From JACKBK01 sp963707275 (GTDB lineage Bacteria > Chloroflexota > Anaerolineae > JAAEKA01): DNA of 64,000 nt. Positions 1 through 10,367 of this stretch are shown here, one piece after another. Under the pieces are notes generated by a model that saw only the letters and a list, made by a program, of their open reading frames with translations, was not told where the DNA came from and searched no databases. Positions within the stretch are counted from its first letter, which is position 1, and every line of letters starts with the position of its first letter. The DNA lies in contig CAVPPH010000008.1 of the NCBI GenBank assembly GCA_963707275.1, positions 62,001 through 126,000 of the forward strand. Direction: 5' to 3'. A program made the position numbers and the translations under genes.

Positions 1-2144
1 GCCAGCGCGTTCCTGCACTCCGCCACCATGGTCAAGGCCGGCATCTACCTGATGGCGCGCATGAACCCGGCCCTGGGGTTCACCGATCTCTGGTTCTACC
101 TGCTGACTGGCGTCGGCGTGACGACGATGATCGTCGGCGCGTATCTCGGTCTGAAGCAGAACGACCTGAAGTCGTTGCTGGCCTACTCCACCATCAGCCA
201 GCTTGGCGTGATGATGGCGATGATCGGCCAGGACATCAGCATCGCCTTCAAGGCGCTGGTGATCGCCGTGCTGGCCCACGCGCTGTACAAGAGTGCCCTG
301 TTCATGGTGGCTGGCATCGTCGATCACGAAACCGGCACGCGCGACCTGCGCCGGCTGGGCGGGCTGCGCAAGACGATGCCGGTCTCGTTTGTCATCGCGG
401 CCGTGGCGGGCTTGTCCATGGCCGGTCTGCCGCCGCTGTTTGGATTCCTGGCCAAAGAGACCTTGCTGGCGACCGTCACCCATCCGGAACTGCCGGCCGT
501 GGGCCGGCAATCTGTTGGCGGCGCTCTCGGTCGCGGCCGGCGCGCTGCTGCTGGCCCAGGCGGGCCTGTTTGTCTGGGACACGTTTCTTGGCAAGCCAAA
601 AGACCCGACCATCCACGGCCACGAGGCGCCGCGTGGCATGTTGCTGGCGCCAGCCATCCCCGCGTTCCTGTCGCTGCTGCGTCGGGTCTGGCTCCTGACC
701 CGAAGCAACTGGCGGAGTTCCTGGCCAGCGCGGCTGAGGCAGCCTATGGCGAGGCGGTCAAGGTGTCGCTGGCGCTGTGGACAGGCCTCAACGTTCCTCT
801 CGTTCTGTCGCTGATCGCCATCAGCATCGGCTTGGTGATCTTCGTGTACCGCGACCGGGTGCGGGCCGCGATGATGCGTTCGGGCGACCGCTGGGGCTTT
901 CAGCAGCTTTATCTGGCTGTGCTGCGGGCCATCGACTGGGCGGCGCGCCAGGCCACCCGGCTGCAAAGCGGCAACCTGCGCACCTATCTGTCGATCATGC
1001 TGGTCAGCGTGCTGCTGCTGTTGGTGGCAGCGGTGACGGCGACCCGCACGGAGCTTTGGAGTCCCAGCTACTCGCTCACCTGGCCGGCTCTCGATTTCAG
1101 CGGCGAGCTGGAGATCCTCCGCGTCTTCGCCCTGCTGGTGATCACCGGCGCGGCGGTGGCGACCATTGCTCTTTCAGCGCGATCTGGCAGCCGTGCTGGC
1201 GGTCAGCGCGACCGGCCTGGGCGTTGCAGTGCTGTTCGTGCTGGAACCGGCGCCGGACGTCGCTCTGGTGCAGATCGTGGTGGATGTGCTGTCGATGGTG
1301 ATCCTGGTTCTGGCGCTGACCCGCCTGCCGCGCATTCAGCGCCACCGGGCGCGCCAGCTCACCTATCAGCAGAGCCGGCTCAGTCTGGCGCGCGATATCC
1401 TGATCGGCATCGGCTCAGGCATGGTCGTCGGATTCCTGACGCTGCTGGCGCTGGTGTCGCAGCCGCGGGCCAGCGTCGTTACGCCCTACTACGAGGCCAA
1501 CGCCAAGACGCTGACAGGCGCCAAGGATATCGTGGGCGCGATTGTGGTCGACTTCCGCGCGCTTCGACACCTTGATCGAAATCGCGGTCTTCGCGATGGC
1601 GGGTCTGGGCGTCTACACGCTGCTGCGCTACGCGTCGAAAACTGCTGGCGACCAGGTGGTCGATGCCCCACCGGCTATGGCGCGGCCCCTGCCGACGCTG
1701 GGAATCGCCGGCCAGGAGACGTCGCCGCTGATCCACGCCCTGGCCTATGCCGTCCTGCCGCTGGCGATGATCATTGGCATCATCCACATGATGTACGGCC
1801 ACGACCAGCCAGGCGACGGCTTCACCGCCGGCGTGATCATCAGTCTGGCGGTTGGTTTCTGGTACGTCGTGTTTGGCTACGAAGGCACCAAAGCGCGACT
1901 GACCTGGCTCAAGCCGCGCCAGTTTATCGGCGCCGGACTGTTGCTGGCATTGATTACCGGAGCCATTGCCGCCCTGATGACCGGCAGCATGCTGGGATCG
2001 GTGAACTTCGGCGAACTGATCGGTCTGCCCTTGCCGGAAGGCTTTTACTTCAGCACGGCGTTTCTGTTCGAGGTTGCGATCTGCCTGACCGTTCTCGGCA
2101 GCGCGACCTACATGATCGACACCCTGGGACATCCTGGGGATTAG
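1..2144 (+). CDS. mrpA: Mrp Na+/H+ antiporter subunit A fused to subunit B domain, 5'-partial, frameshifted
   Basis: Membrane subunit of the multisubunit Mrp (Mnh) antiporter, which exchanges Na+ for H+ across the cytoplasmic membrane. The window opens inside the gene: the first codons read ASAFLHSATMVKAGIYL, the proton-channel motif shared by MrpA and NuoL. After the NuoL-like core come MbhD/E-like helices and then, without a stop, an MrpB domain with the motif GHDQPGDGF, so A and B are one polypeptide here. The reading frame changes near 505, 685, 1166 and 1558, yet the protein similarity continues across each break. I read these as single-base sequence errors rather than decay, because mrpC-G follow in order. 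The start lies outside the window. Confidence 0.88.
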
Positions 2145-2146
2145 TG

Positions 2147-2283
2147 CGGTAGTGGCTTCGTGCGGTAGTGTGGTAGTGCGGTGGTGTCTCAGTGCGGCCG
2201 CAACGTCGTATCAACCCACTCACAGATCAGCGCGATGAAAACTAGCGAACCAACAAACTAACGAACCAACGAACTAACAAACT
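2147..2283. repeat. short tandem degenerate repeats between mrpB and mrpC
   Basis: Two runs of about 8-nt degenerate units: one built on agtgcggt (2147-2190), the other on gaaccaac/aaactaac (2240-2283), which runs right up to the mrpC start codon. They resemble STRR-type repeats. No ribosome binding site for mrpC is visible inside them. Confidence 0.6.
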
Positions 2284-2616
2284 ATGGAACTACTAACTGC
2301 AATCGCCGTCGGCGCGCTGTTTGGCATCGCCGTTTTCCAGCTTCTGCGGCGCAACGTGATCCGCTCGGCCATTGGCTTGATCCTGCTGGGCAACGCCATC
2401 AACCTGTTTCTGTTGAGCACAGGCGCCTACGATGGCGTCGCGGCGGCCTACACCACCGCTACCGGCCAGCGCAGCGATGCGTTGCCGCAGGCGCTGGTGT
2501 TGACAGCCATCGTGATCAGCATGGGTGCGCTGGCGTTCGTGCTGTCGATGCTCTACGTCGTGTCGGCGCGCTACAAGACCAGCGACATGGACGAGCTGAC
2601 AGGGTTGAAGAACTGA
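2284..2616 (+). CDS. mrpC: Mrp antiporter subunit C (NuoK-like)
   Basis: 110-residue membrane protein of the MnhC/MrpC family, homologous to NuoK, with three predicted transmembrane helices. The first runs from the N-terminus (GALFGIAVFQLL) and is followed by the family-typical GLILLGNAINLFLL stretch. Length fits the family (110-125 aa). It lies between the A/B fusion and mrpD in the standard order. The start ATG directly abuts a tandem repeat and has no clear Shine-Dalgarno sequence. Confidence 0.93.
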   Translation: MELLTAIAVGALFGIAVFQLLRRNVIRSAIGLILLGNAINLFLLSTGAYDGVAAAYTTATGQRSDALPQALVLTAIVISMGALAFVLSMLYVVSARYKTSDMDELTGLKN

Positions 2617-2693
2617 CAGGGTGATAGCGAAGTATCCCGGAGGCCGTAGGCCGGACTGGACAGGCTGACACGGCGTTGACGGCTTACATCATC

Positions 2694-2732
2694 CTGACTT
2701 CTGACTTCTGACCCCTGACCTCTGTCTTCTGT
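2694..2732. repeat. heptanucleotide tandem repeat (ttctgac type)
   Basis: Five degenerate 7-nt units (ttctgac, ttctgac, ccctgac, ctctgtc, ttctgtc) just before mrpD. The same unit recurs at about 10341-10362 and 49236-49280. Confidence 0.65.
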
Positions 2733-2750
2733 CGGACAAGACGCTAAACG

Positions 2751-4260
2751 ATGACATCACAACTGGTCTCTTCTTCCCATCATCATCCCGCTGATCGGCG
2801 CGGCGGTGGCGCTGTTGCTGCGGCGCTATCCGCGCGTGCAGGCGGGCTGGGCGCTGGGGGTGATGATCATCGCGCTGGCATGCAGCGCACTGCTGCTGGC
2901 GGAGGTGTGGCGCAGTGGGCAACCGGTGGTTTACCAGTCGGGCGGCTGGCCGGCGCCGTTCGGCATCACTTTCGTCGGCGACATGCTGTCGGCCTTCATG
3001 GTGTTCATGTGCCAGTTGGTGTTGACTCTGGGCATCGTCTACGCGATGGGCAGCAAGGACAAGGTGGTCAGCTACCCGGCGTTCTACCCGCTGTTCCTCA
3101 CCATGGGCACCGGGCTGACCGGCGCGATTCTGACCGGCGACCTGTTCAACCTGTTCGTCTTCGCCGAATTGCTGGTCTTCTCCGGCGCGATCCTGACCGC
3201 TTCCTCGGACGACGCATTCGGCGTCGAGGCTGCGCTGAAGTATTTCTACACCAGCCTGATCGCCTCGGCCAGCCTGTTGCTGGCCGTCGGTGTCCTTTAC
3301 GTCTCATACGGCACGCTGAACATGGCTGATCTGGCCGTGCGTATTGCCGCTAATCCGGGGATGCCGCTTGTTCCGGTGGCCATTGCCTTCCTGCTGGTGA
3401 CCTTCATGGTCAAGAGCGCCATATTCCCCTTCCACTTCTGGCAGCCTGACTTCCACACCGCCGCGCCGACCGCGGTCAGCGCGATGCTCTCGTCGGTGGT
3501 GGTCAAGCTGGGCGTGTACGGCTTTCTGCGCATGACCACCCTGCTGTTCGTCGATCAATCGCCGGCCATCCGCGCGCTGTTGGTGGCTCTCGGCCTGATC
3601 GGGATAGTGTACGGCGGGCTGGGCGCGATCGGCACGCACAACGCCAAGCGTATGCTGGCCTATTCCACCCTGGCGCAGGTCGGCTTTATCCTGGTGGCCA
3701 TCGGCTGGGGCACGCCGCTGGCGTTGGCGGCCGCGCTGATCTTCGCCTTCAACCACAGCCTGATCAAGGCCGCGATGCTGATGCTGGCCGGCCAGGTCGC
3801 CAGCCGGGCGCCGATCAAGACAGCCTCGTTCGAGGTGGTGCAAGGGTTGGGCAAATACATGCCGGCCACCGGCGCGCTCTTCTTCATCGGCGGGCTGGCG
3901 CTGGCGGGCATCCCGCCCACCAACGGTTTCATCAGCAAGATGACGCTCTTCCAGAGCGGCATTCAGGCCGAAGAGTGGGTGTCGCTGGCGCTGCTGGGCG
4001 TCGCCAGCATCCTCACCCTGGTGTACGTCATGCGCGCCTTCATGCGCATCTGGTGGCAGCCGGTTACCAACGTGGATATTGTCACTGGCGACGCTCCCAA
4101 GGTCAAACCCACCGGCGACCGCCTGCTTGCCCCGCTGTTGTTGATCGTGGCGGTGGTGGCGCTGGGTCTGTGGGCGGAGCCGCTGGTAAGCCTGGCCCTG
4201 GCCGTCAGCCAGTGGCTCGGCGATCCGGCCGGCTACATCACTGCCGTGCTGGGTGGGTGA
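2751..4260 (+). CDS. mrpD: Mrp antiporter subunit D (NuoN/NuoM-like)
   Basis: Large proton-pumping subunit of the Mrp complex. The proposed start ATG at 2751 gives MTSQLV. A one-base shift near 2768 then moves into the long frame that reads LLPIIIPLIGAAVALLL and continues to the stop at 4260, about 500 residues in all. Family features include GDLFNLFVFAELL, the lysine-bearing helix FMVKSAIFPFHFWQPD and the HSLIKAAMLMLAG helix. A GTG at about 2806 would start the long frame without the shift but would remove the first helix, so I prefer the upstream start. It is followed 24 bp later by mrpE. Confidence 0.92.
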
Positions 4261-4284
4261 TATGCGACGAAAGGAGGCCTGGCT

Positions 4285-4761
4285 GTGCAGGCATGGATGA
4301 TCGTCGGGCTGTGGGCAGTGTATCTGGCGTTGACCGGCAACCTGCAGCCCAGCAATCTGGTGGTCGGGTTGATTGTTGCCGTGGGGCTGACCTGGCTGCT
4401 GCACCCTGAACCACGGCGCGTTGACGCCCGCCGGCTGCCCGCGGCGCTGTGGGCGACGTTGCGCTACGCGCTGGTTGTCATGGTGGACGTTGTGAAGGGC
4501 GGGCTTCAGGTGGCGCGTATCACGCTGGACCCGCGGCTGCCTATCCAGCCCGGCATCATCGCCATTCCCTCCGGCGCCAACTCGGAGCTGGCGACCGCCC
4601 TCAGCGCCGACGCCATCACTCTTTCGCCCGGTGAGATGGTGGTCGAGATTGGCCGTGACGGTGTGATGTACACCCACACGCTGGAGTGCAGCGAAGCAAC
4701 GACCTATGTGGCAGAGGCGCAGAGGCAGCGCGAGGAGATGCTGTCAAAAATGCTGTCCTAG
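4285..4761 (+). CDS. mrpE: Mrp antiporter subunit E
   Basis: 158-residue MnhE/MrpE family membrane protein with an N-terminal hydrophobic pair of helices and a cytoplasmic C-terminal domain containing the family segment ITLSPGEMVVEI. The start is GTG, chosen because aaaggagg lies at about 4269-4276 at proper spacing. It sits between mrpD and mrpF and completes the standard order. Confidence 0.93.
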   Translation: MQAWMIVGLWAVYLALTGNLQPSNLVVGLIVAVGLTWLLHPEPRRVDARRLPAALWATLRYALVVMVDVVKGGLQVARITLDPRLPIQPGIIAIPSGANSELATALSADAITLSPGEMVVEIGRDGVMYTHTLECSEATTYVAEAQRQREEMLSKMLS

Positions 4762-4802
4762 TCGAGCCGTCTGGTTACAACAAGAAGTGTCGAGGTTAGG
4801 TT

Positions 4803-5078
4803 ATGTCCGATGTACTGAAAGTGGTGTTGTACGCCGCGTTGACGGTGTACATCGTGTTGATGGGGGTGTCGCTGTGGCGGGTATGGCGCGGCGACAACAT
4901 CGTCGATCGGCTGATCGGCGCTGATCTAGTTGGCACCATCACCCTGGCGATCCTGGTGATCGTGGCGCTGATCTACCGTGACAGCATCTACATCGACGTC
5001 GCGTTGGGTCTGGCCGCGCTGGGCTTTATCAGCACCATTGCGCTGGCCAAGTACATCGCCGACGAGCAGATGTTTTAG
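4803..5078 (+). CDS. mrpF: Mrp antiporter subunit F
   Basis: 91-residue MnhF/MrpF protein with three transmembrane helices. The conserved segment RVWRGDNIVDRLIGADL covers the family's polar loop, and DSIYIDVALGLAALGF is the typical last helix. Length is normal for the family (about 90 aa). Confidence 0.92.
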   Translation: MSDVLKVVLYAALTVYIVLMGVSLWRVWRGDNIVDRLIGADLVGTITLAILVIVALIYRDSIYIDVALGLAALGFISTIALAKYIADEQMF

Positions 5079-5113
5079 GGAGAGGAAAGGGAAAGAAGGG
5101 AAACGAGGCAATC

Positions 5114-5464
5114 ATGGAACCAATCTTGCAGACCATCGCCGTTATCGCCGTCGTTGTCGGCACAGCCTTTTCAGCTCTCGGCGTGCTGGGCTACATTCGT
5201 ATGCCCGACGTGTACACGCGGATGCACGCTACCGGCAAGGTGGGGGTGTTCGGGGTGGTGTTCCTACTGCTGGCCGCAGTGGTGTGGACGCCGCTGGGGC
5301 TGGGCAAGGGGCTGGTTCTGATCCTGTTCTTGCTGCTGGCAGGGCCTGCCACCTCTCACGCCATGGCCTCAGCCGCCTACCGCCGCGGCATCCCTATGGC
5401 GCGCGCGGCGCGCGATGACTTGGCCGAACTGGCTGAAGCGGCCTCGTCTGACACCGGCCAGTAG
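5114..5464 (+). CDS. mrpG: Mrp antiporter subunit G
   Basis: 116-residue MnhG/MrpG protein with three helices. The motif LGYIRMPDVYTRMHATGK is the family signature (LGxxRxPDxxxRxHAxxK), and SHAMASAAYRRG is the typical end of the third helix. Purine-rich gagaggaaagggaaag precedes the ATG. It ends the Mrp operon, with only 9 bp to the convergent nhaA stop. Confidence 0.94.
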   Translation: MEPILQTIAVIAVVVGTAFSALGVLGYIRMPDVYTRMHATGKVGVFGVVFLLLAAVVWTPLGLGKGLVLILFLLLAGPATSHAMASAAYRRGIPMARAARDDLAELAEAASSDTGQ

Positions 5465-5473
5465 CCGGCCGGC

Positions 5474-6892
5474 CTACCCTTTGGCCGCCGCTGTCTGAAC
5501 CGGGCGGGTCTGCACTGGGGATGCCTCGTCGACCGGCGCGGTGCTGCGCAGGATCAGGTAGCCAACGACGCCAGAGATCAACGACGCCACCAGAATGGCA
5601 ACCTTGGCTGAGTTCAGCAATGCCGGGTCGCCGTCGAAGGCCAGGCTGTCGATGAACAGCGCCATGGTGAAGCCGATGCCGGCGAGCCAGCTTGCACCCC
5701 AGATATGGCGCCAGGTCACGCCCTCCGGCAGATCGGCCACGCCCGCGCGCACGGCCACCCACGAAAATAGCATGATGCCAAGCTGCTTGCCGAACACCAG
5801 GCCGAAGATGATACCCATGCCCACCGGGTTGAGGATCGTATCGATCAGGCTGCCGATGAACGGCACGCCAGCGTTGGCCAGCGCAAAGATGGGCATGATC
5901 GTGTAGGCGACCGGTTTCTCTAGAGAATGTTCCAGGCGCTGCAAGGGCGCTTCGACGTGATGAATGGCTGTTTCGATCGCTTGCAGCAAGCCGCGCTGTT
6001 CCGGGGTGGTGGGCTGCTGAATGCTCTCATCATCAGCGTCGCAGCACGCCTCGAATTCGTCCAATGCCCGTCGGCCCCAGGTGACGAACTCCCGGGTGTT
6101 GATGCGCGCGGTTGCGGGAATGGTCATGGCGGCTAGCACGCCGGCGATGGTGGCATGGACGCCCGATTCCAGGAACGCGAACCAGAGCACGATTCCCGCC
6201 AGCCCATAGGCCACCGGGCTGCGCACGCCGAGACGGTTCAACAGGAGCATCCCCAGGAAGACGAGAATGCCGATAGCCAGCCACGCCCAGGCGATCTGAT
6301 CGGTGTAGAAGACCGCAATCACCAGCACCGCGCCCAGGTCATCGACAATGGCCAGCGCGGTCAGGAATATCTTGAGGGAGATAGGCGCCCGGCTGCCCAG
6401 CAGCGCCAGCACGCCCAGCGCGAACGCGATGTCGGTGGCCATGGGAATGCCCCATCCAGCCGCTCCTGGCCCGCCGAAGCTGAACGCCGAGTAGATAAGC
6501 GCGGGAAACAGCATGCCGCCGATGGCCGCCGCGATGGGCAGCGCTGCCTTGCGCCGCGAAGACAGCTCGCCGATCAGGATCTCACGTTTGATCTCCAGAC
6601 CCACCAGGAAGAAGAAGACCGCCATCAGACCATCGTTGATCCAGTGCAGCAGGCTCAGTGAGATTTCGAACTGACCAAACGCGATTGTGATATAAGTTTC
6701 CAGCAGATGGAAGTAGTCAGCCGCCCAGGGTGAGTTTGCCAGCAGCAAGGCAACGGCCGTCACTACCATCAGGATGATGCCGCTGGACGACTCGACCTTG
6801 AAGAACTCCTGAAACGGCTTTGTAAACTGATAGATCGGCGGTTCTTTTAGTCCGATCTCGCTAGTCATTTCTTTTTCCAGATCTGAATGCAT
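5474..6892 (-). CDS. nhaA: NhaA-type Na+/H+ antiporter
   Basis: 472-residue NhaA antiporter of the cytoplasmic membrane, exchanging Na+ for H+. The ion-binding double aspartate is present in ALAIVDDLGAV, as are the family segments GIPMATDIAFALGVLALLG and FFFLVGLEIKRE. It is longer than E. coli NhaA (388 aa) because of an acidic, glutamate- and histidine-containing loop between the central and final helices (about residues 275-330), a variant known in other phyla. An AAGGA motif lies upstream of the ATG at 6892; a second ATG is 24 bp further in. It converges on the Mrp operon, so two independent Na+/H+ antiport systems lie tail to tail. Confidence 0.95.
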   Translation of the reverse strand: MHSDLEKEMTSEIGLKEPPIYQFTKPFQEFFKVESSSGIILMVVTAVALLLANSPWAADYFHLLETYITIAFGQFEISLSLLHWINDGLMAVFFFLVGLEIKREILIGELSSRRKAALPIAAAIGGMLFPALIYSAFSFGGPGAAGWGIPMATDIAFALGVLALLGSRAPISLKIFLTALAIVDDLGAVLVIAVFYTDQIAWAWLAIGILVFLGMLLLNRLGVRSPVAYGLAGIVLWFAFLESGVHATIAGVLAAMTIPATARINTREFVTWGRRALDEFEACCDADDESIQQPTTPEQRGLLQAIETAIHHVEAPLQRLEHSLEKPVAYTIMPIFALANAGVPFIGSLIDTILNPVGMGIIFGLVFGKQLGIMLFSWVAVRAGVADLPEGVTWRHIWGASWLAGIGFTMALFIDSLAFDGDPALLNSAKVAILVASLISGVVGYLILRSTAPVDEASPVQTRPVQTAAAKG

Positions 6893-7055
6893 TCCATCGT
6901 CCTTGTTGATAGCGAGCTTGTTTCAGCACACTTCCGTTGTGCCAGACACTGACACGTGCACCTGTAACGCACATGCAGGTTTTTCAATTGGTAGTTCCAC
7001 GCTGGCTCGCCAGGATAACCGATATCAAAACACGTCTGCTTTGAAAGTAGCGCTG

Positions 7056-7169
7056 CACTGTCACACCTGCCCTGGTGGGCGGCGCCAGGGTTGCGAGCCG
7101 TCTGCGGCGAAGCAATCTCTCGGCTTCACCAGAGAGACTGCTTCGGCGGCCGCCGTCTCGCAGTGACAC
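7056..7169. repeat. palindromic NIT-type repeat, copy 1 (long variant)
   Basis: About 114-bp imperfect palindrome. The outer ends read cactgtcac / cagtgacac, and the inner arms contain gcgaagcaatct and agactgcttcggc. Between the outer end and the ttgcgag arm sits an extra block, acacctgccctggtgggcgg, shared only with the copy at 19483. The non-coding stretch 6893-7336 holds this repeat, the element at 7265 and no gene that I can see. Confidence 0.85.
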
Positions 7170-7264
7170 CATGGCAGGTGAGCCGTCAGTGCTCCTCTCT
7201 TTTCATCCATCGGGGTGTCGGGCGCAGCTCGTCCCGGCGCCTTCCTTGAGAATAGCTCACCCTG

Positions 7265-7318
7265 TTCTGGCCGGTCTCCTGACAGAGCCAACACAGAATC
7301 GTTGTTGTAGACGCGTCG
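7265..7318. repeat. hairpin repeat family E, copy 1
   Basis: Contains ggccggtctcctgacagagc followed by caacacagaa and an acgcgtc end. The same sequence occurs in reverse orientation at 42451-42500 with few changes. The core folds as ccggtc-tcct-gac with ttggc/gccaa flanks in the second copy. Confidence 0.7.
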
Positions 7319-7336
7319 TAAGAAACAGACGCACCC

Positions 7337-8372
7337 TTAGTCGTTCGCGGCTACTTCGCGTCCTTCGTACTGCTGGCGGTAGTATTCCTGGTAGTGCTGG
7401 CCGCTCTTGATCTTGCGCCACCACCACTCGTTCTCGGCGTACCAGCGCACCGTGCGCTCGATCGGCCTCGGCGCAGGTGTGGCGGCTTTCCCAGCCCAGC
7501 GCCTCCAGCTTGCTGCACATCCAGCGCATAGCGGCGGTCGTGGCCCGGTCGGTCCTGCACCGGCTGGATCAGGCTGCGCGGCTTGCCCAGTCGTGTCGAG
7601 GATCAGGTGCGCCATGTCGATGTTGTGCATCTCGCTGCCGGTGCCGACGTTGTAGATCTCGCCCAGCTCGCCGTGGTGCAGCACGACATCGATGCCCTCG
7701 CAGTGGTCGAGCACGTACTGATAGTCGCGCATCTGCCGGCCGTCGCCGTAAATGCGGCAGCGGCTTGTCGTCGATGGCGTTGGTGACGAACAGCGGCACC
7801 ACCTTCTCCGGGTACTGGTATGGCCCGACGTTGTTGGAGCCGCGGGTGATGGTCACCGGCACGTCGAAACTGGTGAAATAGGCGATGCACATCAGGTCGC
7901 CGGCGGCCTTGCTGGCCGAGTAGGGGCTGCGGGTGTGCAGCTTGTCCTCCTCGGTCGACCGGCCCTCCAGCACCTGGCCGTAGACTTCGTCGGTGCTGAT
8001 CTGGTGATAGCGCTCGATCTTGTGCTTGCGGGCCGCTTCCAGCAGCACATAGGTGCCGGTGACGTCGGTCTTGAGAAACTCATCCGGCTCCATCAGCGAG
8101 CGGTCCACATGGGTCGCGGCGGCGAAGTTGACGATGGTGTCGATCGCGTGCTCCAGCATGTGCCTCGGTCCACCGCGGCCGCGTCGCAGATGTCGCCGTG
8201 GACGAAGGCGTAGCGCGGGTCGCTCGTGCACGTCCAGCAGGTTATCCAGGTTACCGGCATAGGTTAGCTTGTCGTAGACCAGGATTCGGTAGTCGGGATA
8301 ACGGTTCAGCATGTAGCGCACGAAATTGGAGCCGATAAAGCCGGCACCGCCGGTGACCATGATATTCTGCAT
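7337..8372 (-). CDS. rmlB: dTDP-glucose 4,6-dehydratase, frameshifted
   Basis: Second enzyme of dTDP-L-rhamnose synthesis, converting dTDP-glucose to dTDP-4-keto-6-deoxyglucose. The Rossmann motif VTGGAGFIGSNFVRY opens the protein, and the catalytic region has HQISTDEVYG and SPYSASKAAGDLM (the YxxxK pair) followed by the RGSNNVGPYQYPEKVVP block. The protein reads through only if frames are switched near 8215, 8165, 7755, 7600, 7525 and 7460. The ATG at 8372 is supported by aggag upstream. It is the last gene of the minus-strand exopolysaccharide block, downstream of rmlA. Confidence 0.88.
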
Positions 8373-8394
8373 CGGTCGAATCACTCCTGTCTGG

Positions 8395-9176
8395 TCAATC
8401 GTTGATTTGGCCAGCTCTGGCGGCACGTCCTGTGTTGCTGGCACGTGCAGCCAGGCATCGCGGCCGAAGGGGCGTCGCTTCAGGGCCGCTGAACATGGCA
8501 TGTCCAGCGTCAGGGTTGGCATCTCGCGCGGCATTCGTTGCAACTGCCACTGGCAGCCGCGGCGCCAGCCGTGTGCCCGGAGGCGGCCGGTGCTGAATGC
8601 GTTCCTCCAGGCCGCCCAGCAGCGCCAGCACGTCGAGCTCGATCGCTCCAGCCGCGCCAGCGTTCCCTCGACAGCCAGCTCCGCGTCGTCGCAGCACGAT
8701 CGATCATGCCAGGGATGGCATGGTCCGTCAGGTTACGGGCAAACGCATCGTCCGGGGCGACGCCCGCAGCCGCATGATACGCTGGCAGAAAGGTCTCGAC
8801 GAAATAGCGTTCGGCGCGGCGGAACGCTGGCAGCAGCAGGTCGGCGTAGATGCGCACCCGCACCACCGACTGCGTCTCCTCCACGCGGCAGAAGCCGTGG
8901 ATCTGGGCTGAGTAGAGGTCGAAGTAAGGGCCCGGCTCGAAGACCGGCCACCAGGCGAACGCGTCCGGCAGGCGTCCCAGCTTTCGCGCCAACTCGGCCA
9001 CCAGGCCTGGGCGGCGCGTTCCGCCTGCGCCTCGACAGGTATGCGGCGAGATGGCATAGGGTGTACGCCGGGGTCAGACCGACCGCTTCAAAGCGGGCGC
9101 CATCCGAGCGGACATACCAGAGCTTGATCGCTGTGCAGAATCCCTGCGGCCAGAGCCAGGCAAGCGAAGTGGGCAA
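8395..9176 (-). CDS. unknown protein in the rhamnose/exopolysaccharide cluster, frameshifted
   Basis: I do not recognise this gene. A TTG start at 9176 is supported by taggagg ending about 5 nt upstream. The protein begins MPTSLAWLWPQGFC and, after frame switches near 9010 and 8680, continues with a well-formed globular stretch (for example PGPYFDLYSAQIHGFCRVEE, then VRVRIYADLLLPAFRRAERY). The C-terminal part near 8400-8600 has no clearly preferred frame, so the stop is uncertain by up to about 100 bp. It lies between rmlA and rmlB, almost touching both, so it is probably co-transcribed with nucleotide-sugar genes; that is the only hint to its function. Confidence 0.5.
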
Positions 9177-9185
9177 GGCAGCCTC

Positions 9186-10264
9186 CTACAGGATGCCCGA
9201 CCTTGCTGTGGTCCCCCAGCGTCAGCTTGTAGGCCTTGGGCTTGTAGGGTGACCGGCCAATCTCGACATTGCGTCCGATCAGGCTGTCGGCGATGCGCAC
9301 CGGCAGATCCACGATCCTGGAGTGTTCCAGCACGATGCAGTGCTCGATCTCGCTGTCCTCGATCAGGCAGTGGTGGTAGATCGAGGTGAAGGGCCCGACG
9401 TAGGAGTTGACGATGCGCGTGCCCTCGCCGATGATGGCCGGCCCGCGGATCGACGCTGTTGATGATTTCGGCGCCCTGTTCCACGGTGACGTTGTCGCTG
9501 ACCTGCGAGTCCTTGTCCACGAAGCCCTGGATCTCGTGATCCAGCTCCTCCAGCACCTTGTCGTTGGCATCCAGCATGTCGATCGGGCGCGCCGGTGTCG
9601 ATCCACCAGCCGCGGTGGACGTACGGATGGACCGCGTAGCCCTTGTCCACCAGCCACTGGATCGCGTCGGTGATCTCCAGCTCGCCGCGCCAGGAAGGCT
9701 TGATGGCGTTGCACCGCTTCGAAGACGTGGTGGTCGAACATGTAGATGCCGACCAGGGCCAGATCGCTGGGCGGCTCCTTGGGCTTCTCGACCAGTCGGA
9801 CGATCGCGCCGTCGTCGTCTAGCTCGGCCACGCCGTACTGCTCAGGCTGCTCGACCGCGTGTCAGCACGATCTGGCTGTTCCAGTCGCTGTGCTCGAACT
9901 GGCGGATCAGGTCGCTGATGCCGCCCTGGATCACGTTGTCGCCCAGGAACATGACGAAGCGATCGTCGCCCAGAAAATCCTGGCTGATCTTGACCGCGTG
10001 CGCCAGCCCCAGCGGCGCCTCCTGGGGGATGAAGGTCATGTTGACGCCCCAGCGCCCGCCGCGCCCCACCGCCTCGCGCATCTGGCGGGCGTTGTCGTCC
10101 ACGCCGACCACGATGCCGATGTCGGTGATGCCCGCATCGCGGATCGCCTCGATGACCCGAAACAGCACCGGCTTGTTGGCCACCGGCACCAGCTGCTTGG
10201 CGCTGGTGTAGGTCAGCGGATACAGGCGCGATCCCTTGCCGCCGCTCAGAATCAAACCCTTCAT
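9186..10264 (-). CDS. rmlA: glucose-1-phosphate thymidylyltransferase, long form, frameshifted
   Basis: Joins dTTP and glucose-1-phosphate to give dTDP-glucose. The nucleotide-binding start MKGLILSGGKGSRLYPLT is exact for the family, with FLGDNVIQGG (metal/sugar site) and VEKPKEPPSDLALVGIYMF following. A left-handed beta-helix tail (IIGEGTRIVNSYVGPFTSI) marks the long StrD-like form rather than the short 290-aa RmlA. Frames switch near 9860, 9710, 9600, 9450 and 9195. After the last shift the protein would end GDHSKVGIL and stop at 9186. Its stop overlaps the ribosome binding site of the next gene. Confidence 0.88.
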
Positions 10265-10340
10265 AAGTGCTTTCTATCCTTGTTTGTTTGCAATCTGCTG
10301 CCTGCCATTTGCATCAGCGGTCAGCTATCCACCATCCGCC

Positions 10341-10362
10341 TTCTGACCTCTGACCTCTGACT
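10341..10362. repeat. heptanucleotide tandem repeat (tctgacc type)
   Basis: Three units of ttctgac/ctctgac in the gap between the BY-kinase and rmlA, of the same kind as at 2694 and 49236. Confidence 0.55.
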
Positions 10363-10367
10363 TGCCG

